NCBI RefSeq assembly: GCF_001640025.1
Contig: NC_031672.1
Coordinates: forward strand, 496,001-560,000
Direction of reading: 5' to 3'
DNA: 64,000 bases
Source: Sugiyamaella lignohabitans
Taxonomy: Eukaryota > Ascomycota > Dipodascomycetes > Dipodascales > Trichomonascaceae
Shown: positions 29,252 to 39,203 of the stretch, piece by piece
Numbering within the stretch: position 1 is the first letter of the stretch
Layout of the letters: the number at the start of each line of letters is the position of its first letter
Notes under the pieces: generated by a model
Database searches by the model: none
What the model saw: only the letters and a program-made list of their open reading frames with translations
Told to the model about the DNA's origin: nothing
Position numbers and translations under genes: made by a program

Positions 29252-31288
29252 ATGATTGTCAGAAAAGCGTTCCCAGGATCTCTGCTATCCTCCGAATCCA
29301 CTTTAACTGCTCGCTTCTTGTCTCGTCTTTCTGCTTACAATAATCTGAAATCTTGTTCTCAGTGTTTTGTTCCTAGCATTTATGCCCAACATGGCACATT
29401 TCTCCGACATAACTCTACTAAACTCGGTCGTCCCGAGGGTCTCCCACTTCGTGATTATCAACAAGAATGTATTGAAGAATGTTTGATTACTATCAAAAAA
29501 GGCTATCGTCGTTTTGCTGTTAGTATGCCTACTGGTAGTGGTAAAACAAGGACCTTTTATGGTCTTCTGGAAGCAATTTCCAGAGGTGGAGCCCATTCTG
29601 GACATGGTAAGAAGTGGTTGATCTTGGCTCATCGTGAAGAGCTTATCACCCAGGCTTATGATCATGCAAAGAGGCTGTTTCCCGATTTAAAGACTTCAAT
29701 GGAAATGGGTAAACATACAGCAGATCCTGATGCTGATATTATTGTTGCTAGTGTCCAGTCCATTTCCCGTGAAAAGCGCCTTGAGAGGTTCGACGGATCT
29801 GATTTCAGTGCTATTGTTATTGATGAGGCTCATCACGCTCCTGCTGCTAGTTATGCCAAAGTTCTCAATCATCTTGGTGCGAATAATCCTGATTCTGAGA
29901 TTGTTGTAGCTGGATTTTCTGCGACCCTCTCACGCATGGATGGGTTAGCTTTAGGCTCCACTTTTGATTACATTGCTTATCACAAAGATCTCAGTGAGAT
30001 GATTAAAAATGGATACCTGACCGATATCAAATTTACAACCATTGCTACTGATGTAGATCTTACTGGTGTTAAAAAGGCCAGAGGTGATTTCGCTACTGGA
30101 AGTCTTTCAAAAGCAGTCGATACTCCTGCTTTGAATGAGCTGGTTTATAAAGCATGGAAACGTCAATCTGGGAAACATTCGTTAATATTCGGTGTTAATA
30201 TCGAACATGTTAGTAACTTGGCTCTGACTTTCCGGGAAAATGGTATTGATGCCCATGTCGTCACTTCCGATACCCCAAGAGATTTACGACGCGGACTGGT
30301 TGAAGATTTTCGAAATGGCCACCTGCCGGTTCTTATTAACTGTGGTATCTTTACCGAGGGCACTGATATTCCCAATATCGATACAGTCATTCTTGTGCGA
30401 CCCACCAGATCGGCTGGGCTGTTGATGCAAATGATTGGTAGAGGTTTAAGACTCCACCCTGGGAAGGAAGTTTGTCATATTATCGATATGTTTGGTTCTT
30501 CGTCCAATGCCAATGCATTGGCTACTGTTCCTACCCTTGCTGGGCTTGATCCATCTCAGGTAAGAGTTATTGATAAGGCTGAGATTGCTAATGGTGTTAG
30601 CCGGCCTCGAGTTGTTGCCTCTTCCAAGGATCCTGATAGTGTCTATGTCGAGGACTTTGACAATCTTGATGATTTTCTTAACCGAAATGGTGGAAAGCTT
30701 AATACGTCAGCCATTAGTCGTAGTCGACTAAATTGGATCCCATCTGGTCAAAATAACTTTCTCCTGTTCGGCAAAGAAGGTTATCTCCGCCTTTGTCCCG
30801 ATGCCAATCCGTCTAAATTAGCTCCGAAGTATTCACTTATCCAGTACTTTGAGAACCCTTTTAGAGAAGATAACCGTGGAGCGAAATACCTCCGAAAGTA
30901 TATCTTCGAAAGCATGCCCGATTTCAATGCTGCTGTTAATGCCGCTGAGTTATTTGCTAGACAAAATTGTCCATACCATCTGGTTGCCAAGAACGTTCCT
31001 TGGCGGAGTCAACCCTGTACGATCAATCAAGAAAAGGCCGTTATGAAGCTGTTTACCAAAGTTGTTGTTGATGGCGATGAAGAGGGCATGAAACGTGCGA
31101 AAACAATTTGCAAAGATCTCACCAAAGGTCAAAGTGCAAATATCATAAACCTTGCATCCATTGGCAACAAATCTATTTTAAAGGATATGCTATATCCCAA
31201 AAAAGAGAAGAAAAGCAAAGCTGATTTGTTTGAATTTCTCCAGGCCGGTCCTGTCAACAAATTGGAGATTAAGCTTTCGCAAAATTAG
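29252..31288 (+). CDS. IRC3: Irc3-like mitochondrial DNA helicase
   Basis: 678 residues from the ATG at 29252 (S. cerevisiae Irc3 689). The reading frame stays open upstream but without an ATG. It is a superfamily 2 helicase: Q-like LPLRDYQQECIEECL, Walker A SMPTGSGKT (near 92), LILAHREELITQ, motif II IDEAHHAP (near 191), motif III FSATLSRMDG, and motif VI LMQMIGRGLRLHPGK. Irc3 is a double-stranded DNA helicase that maintains mitochondrial DNA. The N-terminus (MIVRKAFPGSLLSS and following, rich in Arg/Ser/Leu) fits a mitochondrial targeting peptide. The C-terminal half matches the long Irc3-specific extension (LNWIPSGQNNFLLFGKEGYLRL). Confidence 0.9.
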   Translation: MIVRKAFPGSLLSSESTLTARFLSRLSAYNNLKSCSQCFVPSIYAQHGTFLRHNSTKLGRPEGLPLRDYQQECIEECLITIKKGYRRFAVSMPTGSGKTRTFYGLLEAISRGGAHSGHGKKWLILAHREELITQAYDHAKRLFPDLKTSMEMGKHTADPDADIIVASVQSISREKRLERFDGSDFSAIVIDEAHHAPAASYAKVLNHLGANNPDSEIVVAGFSATLSRMDGLALGSTFDYIAYHKDLSEMIKNGYLTDIKFTTIATDVDLTGVKKARGDFATGSLSKAVDTPALNELVYKAWKRQSGKHSLIFGVNIEHVSNLALTFRENGIDAHVVTSDTPRDLRRGLVEDFRNGHLPVLINCGIFTEGTDIPNIDTVILVRPTRSAGLLMQMIGRGLRLHPGKEVCHIIDMFGSSSNANALATVPTLAGLDPSQVRVIDKAEIANGVSRPRVVASSKDPDSVYVEDFDNLDDFLNRNGGKLNTSAISRSRLNWIPSGQNNFLLFGKEGYLRLCPDANPSKLAPKYSLIQYFENPFREDNRGAKYLRKYIFESMPDFNAAVNAAELFARQNCPYHLVAKNVPWRSQPCTINQEKAVMKLFTKVVVDGDEEGMKRAKTICKDLTKGQSANIINLASIGNKSILKDMLYPKKEKKSKADLFEFLQAGPVNKLEIKLSQN

Positions 31289-31433
31289 ACAACTTGCGGC
31301 ACCTAATTTTAAGCTGAGCTTAATTGGCGAACCAAATCATTGTCATCATTATCACCTGTGATTAGGTAGTGGTGTGTTACTGTATTTATATATTCAATCT
31401 AGCTAGCAATTATTCCTATCTCTTTTGTTTACA

Positions 31434-33569
31434 ATGACAGTTTTTGTAGAGTACGATACTGGGGATGCGAATCTGCCTAATCCGTCTGGTCATGTTAATG
31501 ATCTATATGAAGACATATCCGACTCGACTGAAACTGACAGTTTGACTGATGATGAGGAGAGCACATTCGAGTCACGGCATCCTCGGTCTTCATGGATTTT
31601 CAGTAACATCGCGTCAATTAACCCAATACATTCGTTTGAAAATCGTAGAAATAATGTACCTCCGCCAGTCAGCTTGCAACATCCTAAGGACGACGTGCCT
31701 TCCCACAAAAGTCCCATTCCCGTCTCCCCGCTTTCGAATACCCGCCCAATCAGTGACATAATTCTCAAGCAGTCAATTGATGATAAAGGCAGGCAGCTAC
31801 CTGCAGTTCCACCGAAATCGGATGGCCCACAGAACGCCAGGTTTGATTCGCAGAATATTTATACGGATACTGTACGAGTCAAACGACGATATTCATCTCA
31901 TCCTGGTGTTACAAATGCTGCTAAGCGTAAACCTGGTTGGGAACCTGGTATCGATCTAGATACAACGGATATTATACTTGAATCATCCGGTTCGATCGTG
32001 ACTGTTGTAGATTACAATTCTGACAGATGTCGTCTTGCGAGAACAGAATTCTACAGCAATCCCAGAGATACTTCTAGCATGGACTCGTGTTTCTATGACA
32101 AGACTCACGATGTTGATTTGAGTTTAACCAAATATCTTGAATCCCGTCCTAAATGGTCCAAAGTGAGATGGATTAATGTGAATGGTCTCTCCAAAACAGC
32201 AATCTATACAATTGGCCAACATTATAAGCTCCACAAGCTGGCGATTGAAGATATGGTAGATATTCCACAACGTACCAAGGTGGATGAGTACCCTCTTCAT
32301 ACTTTCTGCTGTTTACCTCTGCACAGGCTAATCCCGTATAAACATCTGACGGGGCCAAGAGTGAGATATAATCAATTTTTCAATTTTTTCACAAAGCGGT
32401 TTGGGGGCAATAACGACAATTTTGCACCACAGTCTGCAACAGCCAGGTTTTCAACTCTGGCCGCGGTCGATTCAGCAAAGCTTGCAAAGTCTAATATTAA
32501 CTATAAGATTAAACCCCATTTTGATACTCTTCAATCGAGACTAGCTTCAACGAGAAATATGAAATCCATGTATCAATGGAGTAATCCGACTCAACTTCAG
32601 CGATCTGATTATTTAGAGTCACGACGCCCTCTAGCTAGCCGCCAGAAAATGGTCGGAGTAGAACAAGTGTCTTTGTATTTGACACATGAAGGAACAGTCA
32701 TATCCTTCTTTGAAGGTTCGGGAGATGAGATTGAAAAACCAATACTTGAACGTCTTGAATCTGAATCAACTATTTTACGAGAGTCTGCTGACCCGTCTAT
32801 TCTGTTCCAGGCAATAATTGATGCTATAGTGGATTTGTTACACCCTATAATAGCGGCTTACCGGTCCAGACTTGCCGAGCTTGAGTTAGCGGCCATTTTA
32901 AATCCTTCAATGGCCCATACTAGAGACCTTCACTTGATAAACGCAGACTTGACAGTACTGCGGAATAGTATTACACCAGTTACCTCTTTGATCAATTCCT
33001 TACGAGATCGGGCAGGGAATAGTCGTAAAAAAAGTGATAGTGACAAAGGCACTTCTTCTGCTACTGGCGTCAGTTCTTCCTGTACAACGAAGCCGTCAAG
33101 AGCATCATCCACACGAAGTGATTATAGCAAAATTTCACAAGAAGCATGTGTATACCTCGCAGACGTAGCAGATCACACACTCTCATATACACAAGACCTG
33201 GATGTGATGCGAAATAACACAAAGTCAATGATAGATCTTATTTTTAATACAATTTCAATCCAGTCGAGTGATGCAGTCAAGTTGCTATCTCTTGTTACAG
33301 TTATATTTCTTCCGTTATCATTCTTGACAGGATACTTTGGTATGAACTTTACTGGATTTGATGCACTTTCAAACGGAGTTGGTTATTATTGGGGAATAGC
33401 AGTTCCATCGTCTGCTAGCATGACCATACTACTGATGTACCCATGGGTGCGAGACAATGTTCGCAAGATACATCAGCTTATAAAGCGTTCAAGAGACCAC
33501 AATAGACGCAAGAAGCAAACTAGACGGAAACAAAAGAGACGCCAAGTAACTGTTATCGAAAGTGTGTAA
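31434..33569 (+). CDS. CorA-type Mg2+ transporter, fungal long form
   Basis: 711 residues from the ATG at 31434. The family is fixed by the GMN signature in GYFGMNFTGFD (near residue 636), between two C-terminal membrane helices (VKLLSLVTVIFLPLSFLTG and the GIAVPSSASMTILLMYPWV segment), followed by a basic cytosolic tail. The N-terminal ~180 residues are disordered; then comes a long alpha/beta cytosolic domain with KLAIEDMVDIPQRTKVDEY (the CorA HPLAIED-like block). The pore passes Mg2+ down its gradient; related yeast proteins are Alr1/Alr2 (plasma membrane) and Mnr2 (vacuole). Sequence alone does not decide which membrane. A Ser/Lys/Thr-rich loop interrupts the predicted long helix near 530-560. 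It is convergent with UBX5. Confidence 0.85.
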   Translation: MTVFVEYDTGDANLPNPSGHVNDLYEDISDSTETDSLTDDEESTFESRHPRSSWIFSNIASINPIHSFENRRNNVPPPVSLQHPKDDVPSHKSPIPVSPLSNTRPISDIILKQSIDDKGRQLPAVPPKSDGPQNARFDSQNIYTDTVRVKRRYSSHPGVTNAAKRKPGWEPGIDLDTTDIILESSGSIVTVVDYNSDRCRLARTEFYSNPRDTSSMDSCFYDKTHDVDLSLTKYLESRPKWSKVRWINVNGLSKTAIYTIGQHYKLHKLAIEDMVDIPQRTKVDEYPLHTFCCLPLHRLIPYKHLTGPRVRYNQFFNFFTKRFGGNNDNFAPQSATARFSTLAAVDSAKLAKSNINYKIKPHFDTLQSRLASTRNMKSMYQWSNPTQLQRSDYLESRRPLASRQKMVGVEQVSLYLTHEGTVISFFEGSGDEIEKPILERLESESTILRESADPSILFQAIIDAIVDLLHPIIAAYRSRLAELELAAILNPSMAHTRDLHLINADLTVLRNSITPVTSLINSLRDRAGNSRKKSDSDKGTSSATGVSSSCTTKPSRASSTRSDYSKISQEACVYLADVADHTLSYTQDLDVMRNNTKSMIDLIFNTISIQSSDAVKLLSLVTVIFLPLSFLTGYFGMNFTGFDALSNGVGYYWGIAVPSSASMTILLMYPWVRDNVRKIHQLIKRSRDHNRRKKQTRRKQKRRQVTVIESV

Positions 33570-33765
33570 CTTAAGATATATTATCACATTAGCTTATTTT
33601 CTTATCCAATAGACAATATAAGTAGAGAATAAAAAAGCATGCATTTATCTAACCGTCTTTGACGATGTCTACCTAGGAATAAATATTGGTAATCAATAGT
33701 GAGTGGGATATTTATTTGATCGATAATCTCCAGCAATAATGCCGTGGATACGCTGGTGTGCGTGA

Positions 33766-35430
33766 TTAGTCGAGAATCTCTACCAACACTACACTATTCT
33801 GAAGTTTTGCCGACTGTATAGTCTCGTCCACCAAGTCTATTAATTTTCTGCGATCGCTAGCAAGTCCAAAATGGTGACCGGACAAAGCTTCGACATTTTG
33901 TTTCAAAAACGCAAATATTGTTCTAACGCTGTCGTCAAGGCGAAACCGGCGAATTATTCTCGATCCGTCAGCTAGTCTAAACTGGATTCTGGTGGTAGTC
34001 TTTGGATCAGCTTCTGGCTCCTGGATCTCTCTCGGGAGAATGGATGCAAAAATATCTTCTTCAGTAAGATCATGATCATCTTCGGGCTCGCTTTCACTAA
34101 TATCTGGTGCTTGTGGTACCCTTGACGATGATCCAGACGACTCAGGCACCGCCGAGCGCTCCTCAACCACTTCAATCTCGTCATTCGAGTCTTCGTCCAT
34201 GACATCACTATGAACAGATACAAAGTCATCGTCAGAAGACGAATTGCTCTTCACGCCTAAGGACTGTCTAACAGCAAATTCGATCTGCTCCTCTTCAGTC
34301 ATATGTTGTACATCGGTTTTGGTGCGAGATATCTTCGCAATAGGATTCTTGTGCGAGGGGTCTAAGCTATAGCGAGACAAAAAGTTATGAACATCATCAA
34401 TCCACTGCAATGGTTCGGGGACTTCAGACCACACTCTAAGTCGCTCTCCAGTTCTGGGATCAAGAATGGCAATATGAGGATATCCCTGATATGGATAATA
34501 CTGTAAATAGTTGATACCATATGAATCCTCAGATGAATACTGTAAGAAAATAAAGTTGGCTTTAACAGTGGCCTTAACGTCTTTATTTGACCAGAGATCT
34601 CTGTTCAGTTTTTGACAAGAAAACTCTCGTGAGTTCTGAATATCAACAAGAATCCACTTTTTCTCCTCTTGACCCAAATTCTTTGCCAATTCTAGATCAA
34701 CGTCCTGAATAAGGTCAAACGGTGGTCGAAACAGTGCTGCAAGTCTATTAGCATGTGGCGTCAAATTCGATGAACCGACTGTTTCTTCCATAAAACTGTT
34801 TGACCCTGTAATCTCCATATCCGAGTCATCATCTTCATCCTCTTCATCTTCATCATTATCAAACACCCCTCTCTGACGACGACGAATCTGCTGAGACGGC
34901 ATTCCTTGATTAAAAATACCTCGAGGGGTAACACCTCTCATAGCCAAATTTCTCGTCATGCGTCCTAAGAAATCGTCTGCCTCGCCAAATCCGCCAAACC
35001 CAGCTCCAAATCCTGGATCCACTAACCTCTCCGTTACAGGACGGATTCTCTCTCTTACCTCATCATTGCCCGAACCGAATCCTCCTGTACCGCCACCACC
35101 ATTACCAGCCTGTGCGTATTCTTCTTCCTGTAATCTTTGAACAAAAGCCTCTTCATCCTCGTCATTGGTATTATTAATACCAGAATCCATTGGATCAGGA
35201 GAATGAACAGATGCAGCGCCTGAACCCGTGCCACCGGCTCCACCAGCCACATTTGTCGAGCTGGCCGCCCTGTGCTGAGACTCAATTGACGGCCCCCCAG
35301 CCTCTAAAAACAAAGTCACCGCGGTGTCCAAATCATAATCAGCTACTGCCAAATACTGCTGAGCTGATTCCGGATCAGCTGCCGTCACAGCACAGAAAGC
35401 TGCGATCTCGTCAGAATGGTCCTGATCCAT
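33766..35430 (-). CDS. UBX5: Ubx5/UBXN7-like Cdc48 cofactor (UBA-UAS-UIM-UBX)
   Basis: 554 residues (S. cerevisiae Ubx5 500). Domains in order: a UBA-like domain at about 8-45 (IAAFCAVTAADPESAQQYLAVADYDLDTAV); a disordered acidic and Gly-rich linker; a thioredoxin-like UAS domain at about 228-355 (RPPFDLIQDVDLELAKNLG, WILVDIQNSREFSCQKLNRD, YPYQGYPHIAILDPRTGE); a UIM-like helix at about 378-391 (EEEQIEFAVRQSLG); and a C-terminal UBX domain (TTTRIQFRLADGSRIIRRF to the end). The UBX domain binds Cdc48/p97 and the UBA and UIM bind ubiquitin chains. Ubx5 recruits Cdc48 to cullin-linked substrates such as stalled RNA polymerase II. The domain order is diagnostic of the Ubx5/UBXN7 group. Confidence 0.9.
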   Translation of the reverse strand: MDQDHSDEIAAFCAVTAADPESAQQYLAVADYDLDTAVTLFLEAGGPSIESQHRAASSTNVAGGAGGTGSGAASVHSPDPMDSGINNTNDEDEEAFVQRLQEEEYAQAGNGGGGTGGFGSGNDEVRERIRPVTERLVDPGFGAGFGGFGEADDFLGRMTRNLAMRGVTPRGIFNQGMPSQQIRRRQRGVFDNDEDEEDEDDDSDMEITGSNSFMEETVGSSNLTPHANRLAALFRPPFDLIQDVDLELAKNLGQEEKKWILVDIQNSREFSCQKLNRDLWSNKDVKATVKANFIFLQYSSEDSYGINYLQYYPYQGYPHIAILDPRTGERLRVWSEVPEPLQWIDDVHNFLSRYSLDPSHKNPIAKISRTKTDVQHMTEEEQIEFAVRQSLGVKSNSSSDDDFVSVHSDVMDEDSNDEIEVVEERSAVPESSGSSSRVPQAPDISESEPEDDHDLTEEDIFASILPREIQEPEADPKTTTRIQFRLADGSRIIRRFRLDDSVRTIFAFLKQNVEALSGHHFGLASDRRKLIDLVDETIQSAKLQNSVVLVEILD

Positions 35431-37330
35431 CCTAAACCAACTATCAAATCAGCCAATTATCACCCCGTTCTCTCCACGATATCAGCGCCACGAAACAATC
35501 AGCAAATCAATTCACAAACTCTGCTCTCTCCAACAATTCAAAACACGTTCAACTCGCAATAAACAATTCTTTACTGCTTCTCCCTCAACCGCTGTTGACT
35601 AACAATCCACTTCTCTTCGTGATCTGCATCTTCGACTTGCTGCTCGACATGCCCCTTCACCAACCCGCACGGCTGAACACACGGGTTCAGGGGGAACGGG
35701 GGTCTGCCTCCGGCGGCTGGGGCTCTGCCCCAGACCCCGTGGCTCCTGCTTCGCAGGAGACTGCTAGGACCGTCGACGAAAACGACTCGAGCGTAGCGAG
35801 AGGAGCAGCGGGGTCTGGGGCGGAGCCCCAGCCGCCGGAGGCACCCACCCCCGCCGACGTCGGATCCGAGTAACACAGTTTATCCGCGCCAGGTTGGAGG
35901 AGTAGGGTCCGATGCAGAGCGGAAGACGGTTTTAGACCCTGCAGGCGGAGCTGTTGAGGGGTAGCAGATCGCGGAAGGTGGTGTGGTTTGTGTGTTGACG
36001 TAATCAAATTGGGAGCTGAGTCGCACAGTGCCAAGTCCGTGTCCGACAATAAGCGCAAAATAAGCTTTCAAACGTTGATATTCCCCCGCGAAGACACTGG
36101 GTTTGACTCGTGGATTTGGCGGGGTTCGTCATCCTGATGTAGCAATATATCCGAATAAACTTCGGATCTTCACGCGACGTCTCAAAAAATAAAAAAATAA
36201 AAAAATTACCCCGCTTTTGACTAAACTGAAAACCCCCTGTAGATTGATTGTGTGCTGCTATCGTCCACGGCACTAACCCTGTTGGATATCCCCTGTTTAT
36301 AGACTAGACTTTGTTGGATTTGGTCCTGGATCACATGTATGTTTTTTTTATTTCTCATAGTGGAGCTCCTCTTCCTGGTCAAGACTCACTCGGACAAACA
36401 TCTGAACATATCCGCAGCTGGACATCTCAGCAGCTGAGCATCTGAGTATGCATACTTGTGTTATATATGGAGGTCGAGGCACAGTCAGATCGCTGTGTTT
36501 CAGCCAGACACGGTCGCTCGCTTGCCAGCTTACCGCAGACTTTGACAGGTGCCAATCAGAATCCATTGATTTCTTGCATCGTGCTTTTTGGCGCCTTTTA
36601 GCCAGCATATTTGCTGGGTAGATCGACAGTCAATGCGAGAAATGAAAGCTTTTTTGGGCACTCAGATCAACTTCGTCTCCAGATCAAGGGGTAATCTTTT
36701 TGCCGCCAATATGGTCAGTCCACCTCTGTTTAGGCAGCTGTTTAGTGTGTGTGGTTCGCTCTATTTTTTTTTGACGCTAGTAAAGGTCAAGTTGACGGGG
36801 GTTACAACATCTCCGACTGTTAGGAACGGAGGAGGATAGCCGTTGTGAGTGGATCGCGATCCACCGTTGGTTTCACGTGGATCAACTGGTTACTAAACGT
36901 TTCACGCAATTGCTCGCTGCTCAATTTTCGATCTTGAAACCAGAAGGATTTTTTTTGGTACTCAATTGTTTTTTTTTAATTTTTTTTTTCAATTTTTTAT
37001 TCAATATTCATCATAATTCTGATCATCTCTCAACCTATGATTATGTCTATGACTATAACTGTGTTCTGGTTGATTCACCTAGCATGTTGCCCCCACGGAG
37101 ATGCCCCTCATTATGCACAATCTCCATACATATCAAAAAGTAACTATATGCTAGTTGCCGAAATCGGAAATTGAGATGCATCTCCATCAAACGTTAACAG
37201 ATGAGAGATTTTCAGGTTCTAGGTCTGGTTATGACCCTTTTTATTTAAATTACGCTTATTTTCTGCTAACCATTCAGCGTCCAAGCTTCACTTTCTCAAA
37301 AAAAAGATTATTAGGTGAAAAATATATACC
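35431..37330. other. Intergenic region with a full hairpin element
   Basis: About 1.9 kb between the UBX5 start and an MFS permease. A full element lies at 35706-35842. Poly-A and poly-T tracts occur near 36185-36207 and 36950-36990, and STRE-like CCCC/GGGG tracts near 37090-37110. Several frames of 80-120 codons exist only because the GC element is open in all frames, or through AT-rich runs; none shows a family motif. Confidence 0.5.
35706..35842 (+). repeat. GC-rich paired-hairpin element, full copy
   Basis: 137 bp, A arm left and B arm right, with spacer ACTGCTAGGACCGTCGACG. Left flank is GGGGGTCT, right flank ACCCACCCCC. It lies about 275 bp upstream of the UBX5 ATG. Confidence 0.95.
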
Positions 37331-38845
37331 ATGGTGAAGCAAGAAACCAGTGTGGTTGACATCGAGCAACCCCAGGAGCTCGAGCTCGCTACTACTAATG
37401 TGTCTCATGAGAAAAAAGGCATCAGTGTCGAGGTTCAAGAGGCTCTTGATTATGAGTATACTCCTGAAGAAGAGAAGCGCGTTGTTCGCAAATTCGACAT
37501 GAATATTTTAATTTACCTGTTCTTCTTGTATATGCTCAGTTTCCTGGATAGAGGTAATATCGGTAATGCCAACACTGCTGGTATGAGCAAAGATTTGAAT
37601 ATGTCAGATAGCCAGTACCAATGGCTGTTGACTATTTTCTATATCTTTTACATCTGTTTCGAATTCATGATCCTGTGTTATAAAATCTTTCCTCCTCGTT
37701 TGTATGTTCCAACTATTGTCATTGGCTGGGGTATCACGTCCACATGTTGTGCAGCTGCTCAGAAATGGGAGCATTTGATGGGTCTTCGAGCTTTGTTAGG
37801 AATTTTCGAAGCTTCTTTTGGTCCTGGTGCCATTCTGTATATCTCGTTTTTCTACTATAGACATGAGGTTGCTGCTAAGAATGCCATTTTCCTGTCATCA
37901 GCACCTTTAGCTACTACCTTCTCTGGTGCTTTAGCTTATGGTATCACTAAACACAACTTGGCCATTGCCTCGTGGAGAGTTTTGTTCTTGGTCGAGGGTC
38001 TTCCTACTATTGTAGTTGGTGCCATTGGATACTATGCCATTCCTAACGGACCTACCACATGTAGATTCCTTACTGAGCATGAGAAGCGTATTGCCGGAGC
38101 CAGAATGGCTAAACAGACTGGTCGAGTCAATATGGAAAAGACTCTTCATTTCAAGGAAATGTTACGTGCTGCCATTGATATCAAGGTATGGATTCCTATG
38201 ATCATGTACTTTTCCATCAATGTGCCGTTTTCGTCACTACCAGTTTTCACACCTGCTATTATTGAAGGTATGGGATTCACCTCTGTCAACAGTCAAGGAC
38301 TGTCTGCACTTCCATACATCTATACCTTCCTGACCATGTTAGGAGCAGCATATTTGTCAGATAGAATCAAGAGAAGAGGAATTGTCATTGCATTCCTTGC
38401 CCTTCACGGTGCTGCTGGGTACCTAATTCTCGCTCTCAGCACCACTGTCGGAGCCCGATACTTTGCACTTTTCCTGGCCGCTGGCGGCATTTTCCCCTGT
38501 ATTGCTCTCGTTTTGAGTTGGCAGTCGAATAACCAAGGCACCGAGTCACAACGAGCCACCGGATTCGTGCTTCTCCAGACCCTGGGACAATCCGGACCCC
38601 TCGTCGGCACACGACTTTTCCCCAGCACTGACGCTCCATTATACCACAAGGGATTCTGGGTGAGTTTCGGGTTCTGCTGCCTGCTCTTTGCCTGTGCTTG
38701 CACGCTCATGACCCACCTCTACTTCGAGAACAAGAAACTCGACGCCCGCTACGGCCCCATCGAGGAGTCCGACGAGGTCGAGGTAACCTCGGACGCCTAC
38801 AACGCCGAGGGCGAGTTCAATCCCCGCTTCCGATATATCATGTAA
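37331..38845 (+). CDS. MFS permease, Dal5/Tna1-like (nicotinate-type)
   Basis: 504 residues with 12 membrane segments. It belongs to the ACS branch of the major facilitator superfamily, nearer the Tna1/Dal5 group: VRKFDMNILIYLFFLYMLSFLDRGNIGNA, MGLRALLGIFEASFGPGAI, YISFFYYRHEVAAKNA and LFLVEGLPTIVVG are the group's usual blocks. Tna1 is the high-affinity nicotinate permease and Dal5 imports allantoate; the substrate here is unproven. It is placed well away from the other permease at 9286. From about 38400 to the stop, third codon positions become strongly G/C, unlike the first 1 kb of the gene. A full hairpin element begins 49 bp after the stop. Confidence 0.85.
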   Translation: MVKQETSVVDIEQPQELELATTNVSHEKKGISVEVQEALDYEYTPEEEKRVVRKFDMNILIYLFFLYMLSFLDRGNIGNANTAGMSKDLNMSDSQYQWLLTIFYIFYICFEFMILCYKIFPPRLYVPTIVIGWGITSTCCAAAQKWEHLMGLRALLGIFEASFGPGAILYISFFYYRHEVAAKNAIFLSSAPLATTFSGALAYGITKHNLAIASWRVLFLVEGLPTIVVGAIGYYAIPNGPTTCRFLTEHEKRIAGARMAKQTGRVNMEKTLHFKEMLRAAIDIKVWIPMIMYFSINVPFSSLPVFTPAIIEGMGFTSVNSQGLSALPYIYTFLTMLGAAYLSDRIKRRGIVIAFLALHGAAGYLILALSTTVGARYFALFLAAGGIFPCIALVLSWQSNNQGTESQRATGFVLLQTLGQSGPLVGTRLFPSTDAPLYHKGFWVSFGFCCLLFACACTLMTHLYFENKKLDARYGPIEESDEVEVTSDAYNAEGEFNPRFRYIM

Positions 38846-38893
38846 TTTGTTTGCTAGTTAGTACAGTGGATTTTTCATCTTCCAGGGGGGTGT

Positions 38894-39039
38894 GCCTCCG
38901 GCGGCTGGGGCTCCGCCCCAGACCCTGGTTGCTCCTCTCGCTGCGCTCGAGTCGTTACTTGGAGGTCCCCACCGACTCCGCAATCTCCTGCGAAGCAGGA
39001 GCAACCAGGGTCTGGGGCGGAGCCCCAGCCGCCGGAGGC
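38894..39039 (-). repeat. GC-rich paired-hairpin element, full copy (longest)
   Basis: 146 bp, B arm left and A arm right, with a longer and different spacer. Both arms carry the same variant CCCTGGTTGCTCC in place of the usual CCCCGTGGCTCC, so the arms have changed together. Left flank GGGGTGT-like, right flank ACACCCC. It lies between a permease stop and the TATA box of the next gene. Confidence 0.95.
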
Positions 39040-39143
39040 ACACCCCACCCCCCGGTGATGCAGTGTTTTCTTATCGGAAGTGCGAAGAGGGTTCATGTAT
39101 GGCGCCAATCTGCAGTGTTATCGCCTATCGCACATTAAGGTTG

Positions 39144-39151
39144 TATATAAA
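39144..39151 (+). promoter_or_regulatory. TATA box of the C45 acyltransferase gene
   Basis: TATATAAA, about 53 bp upstream of the ATG at 39204 and about 105 bp after a full hairpin element. Confidence 0.5.
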
Positions 39152-39203
39152 GGCAGGGCCATGTCTCCGCATTTCCGTCCGGTTCGAGAAGATAAAAAAT
39201 AAG

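Noticed and set aside
36348..36608. 86-codon minus-strand frame upstream of the permease at 37331
   Set aside because: No recognisable motif and no good neighbour context; likely a chance frame in promoter DNA.
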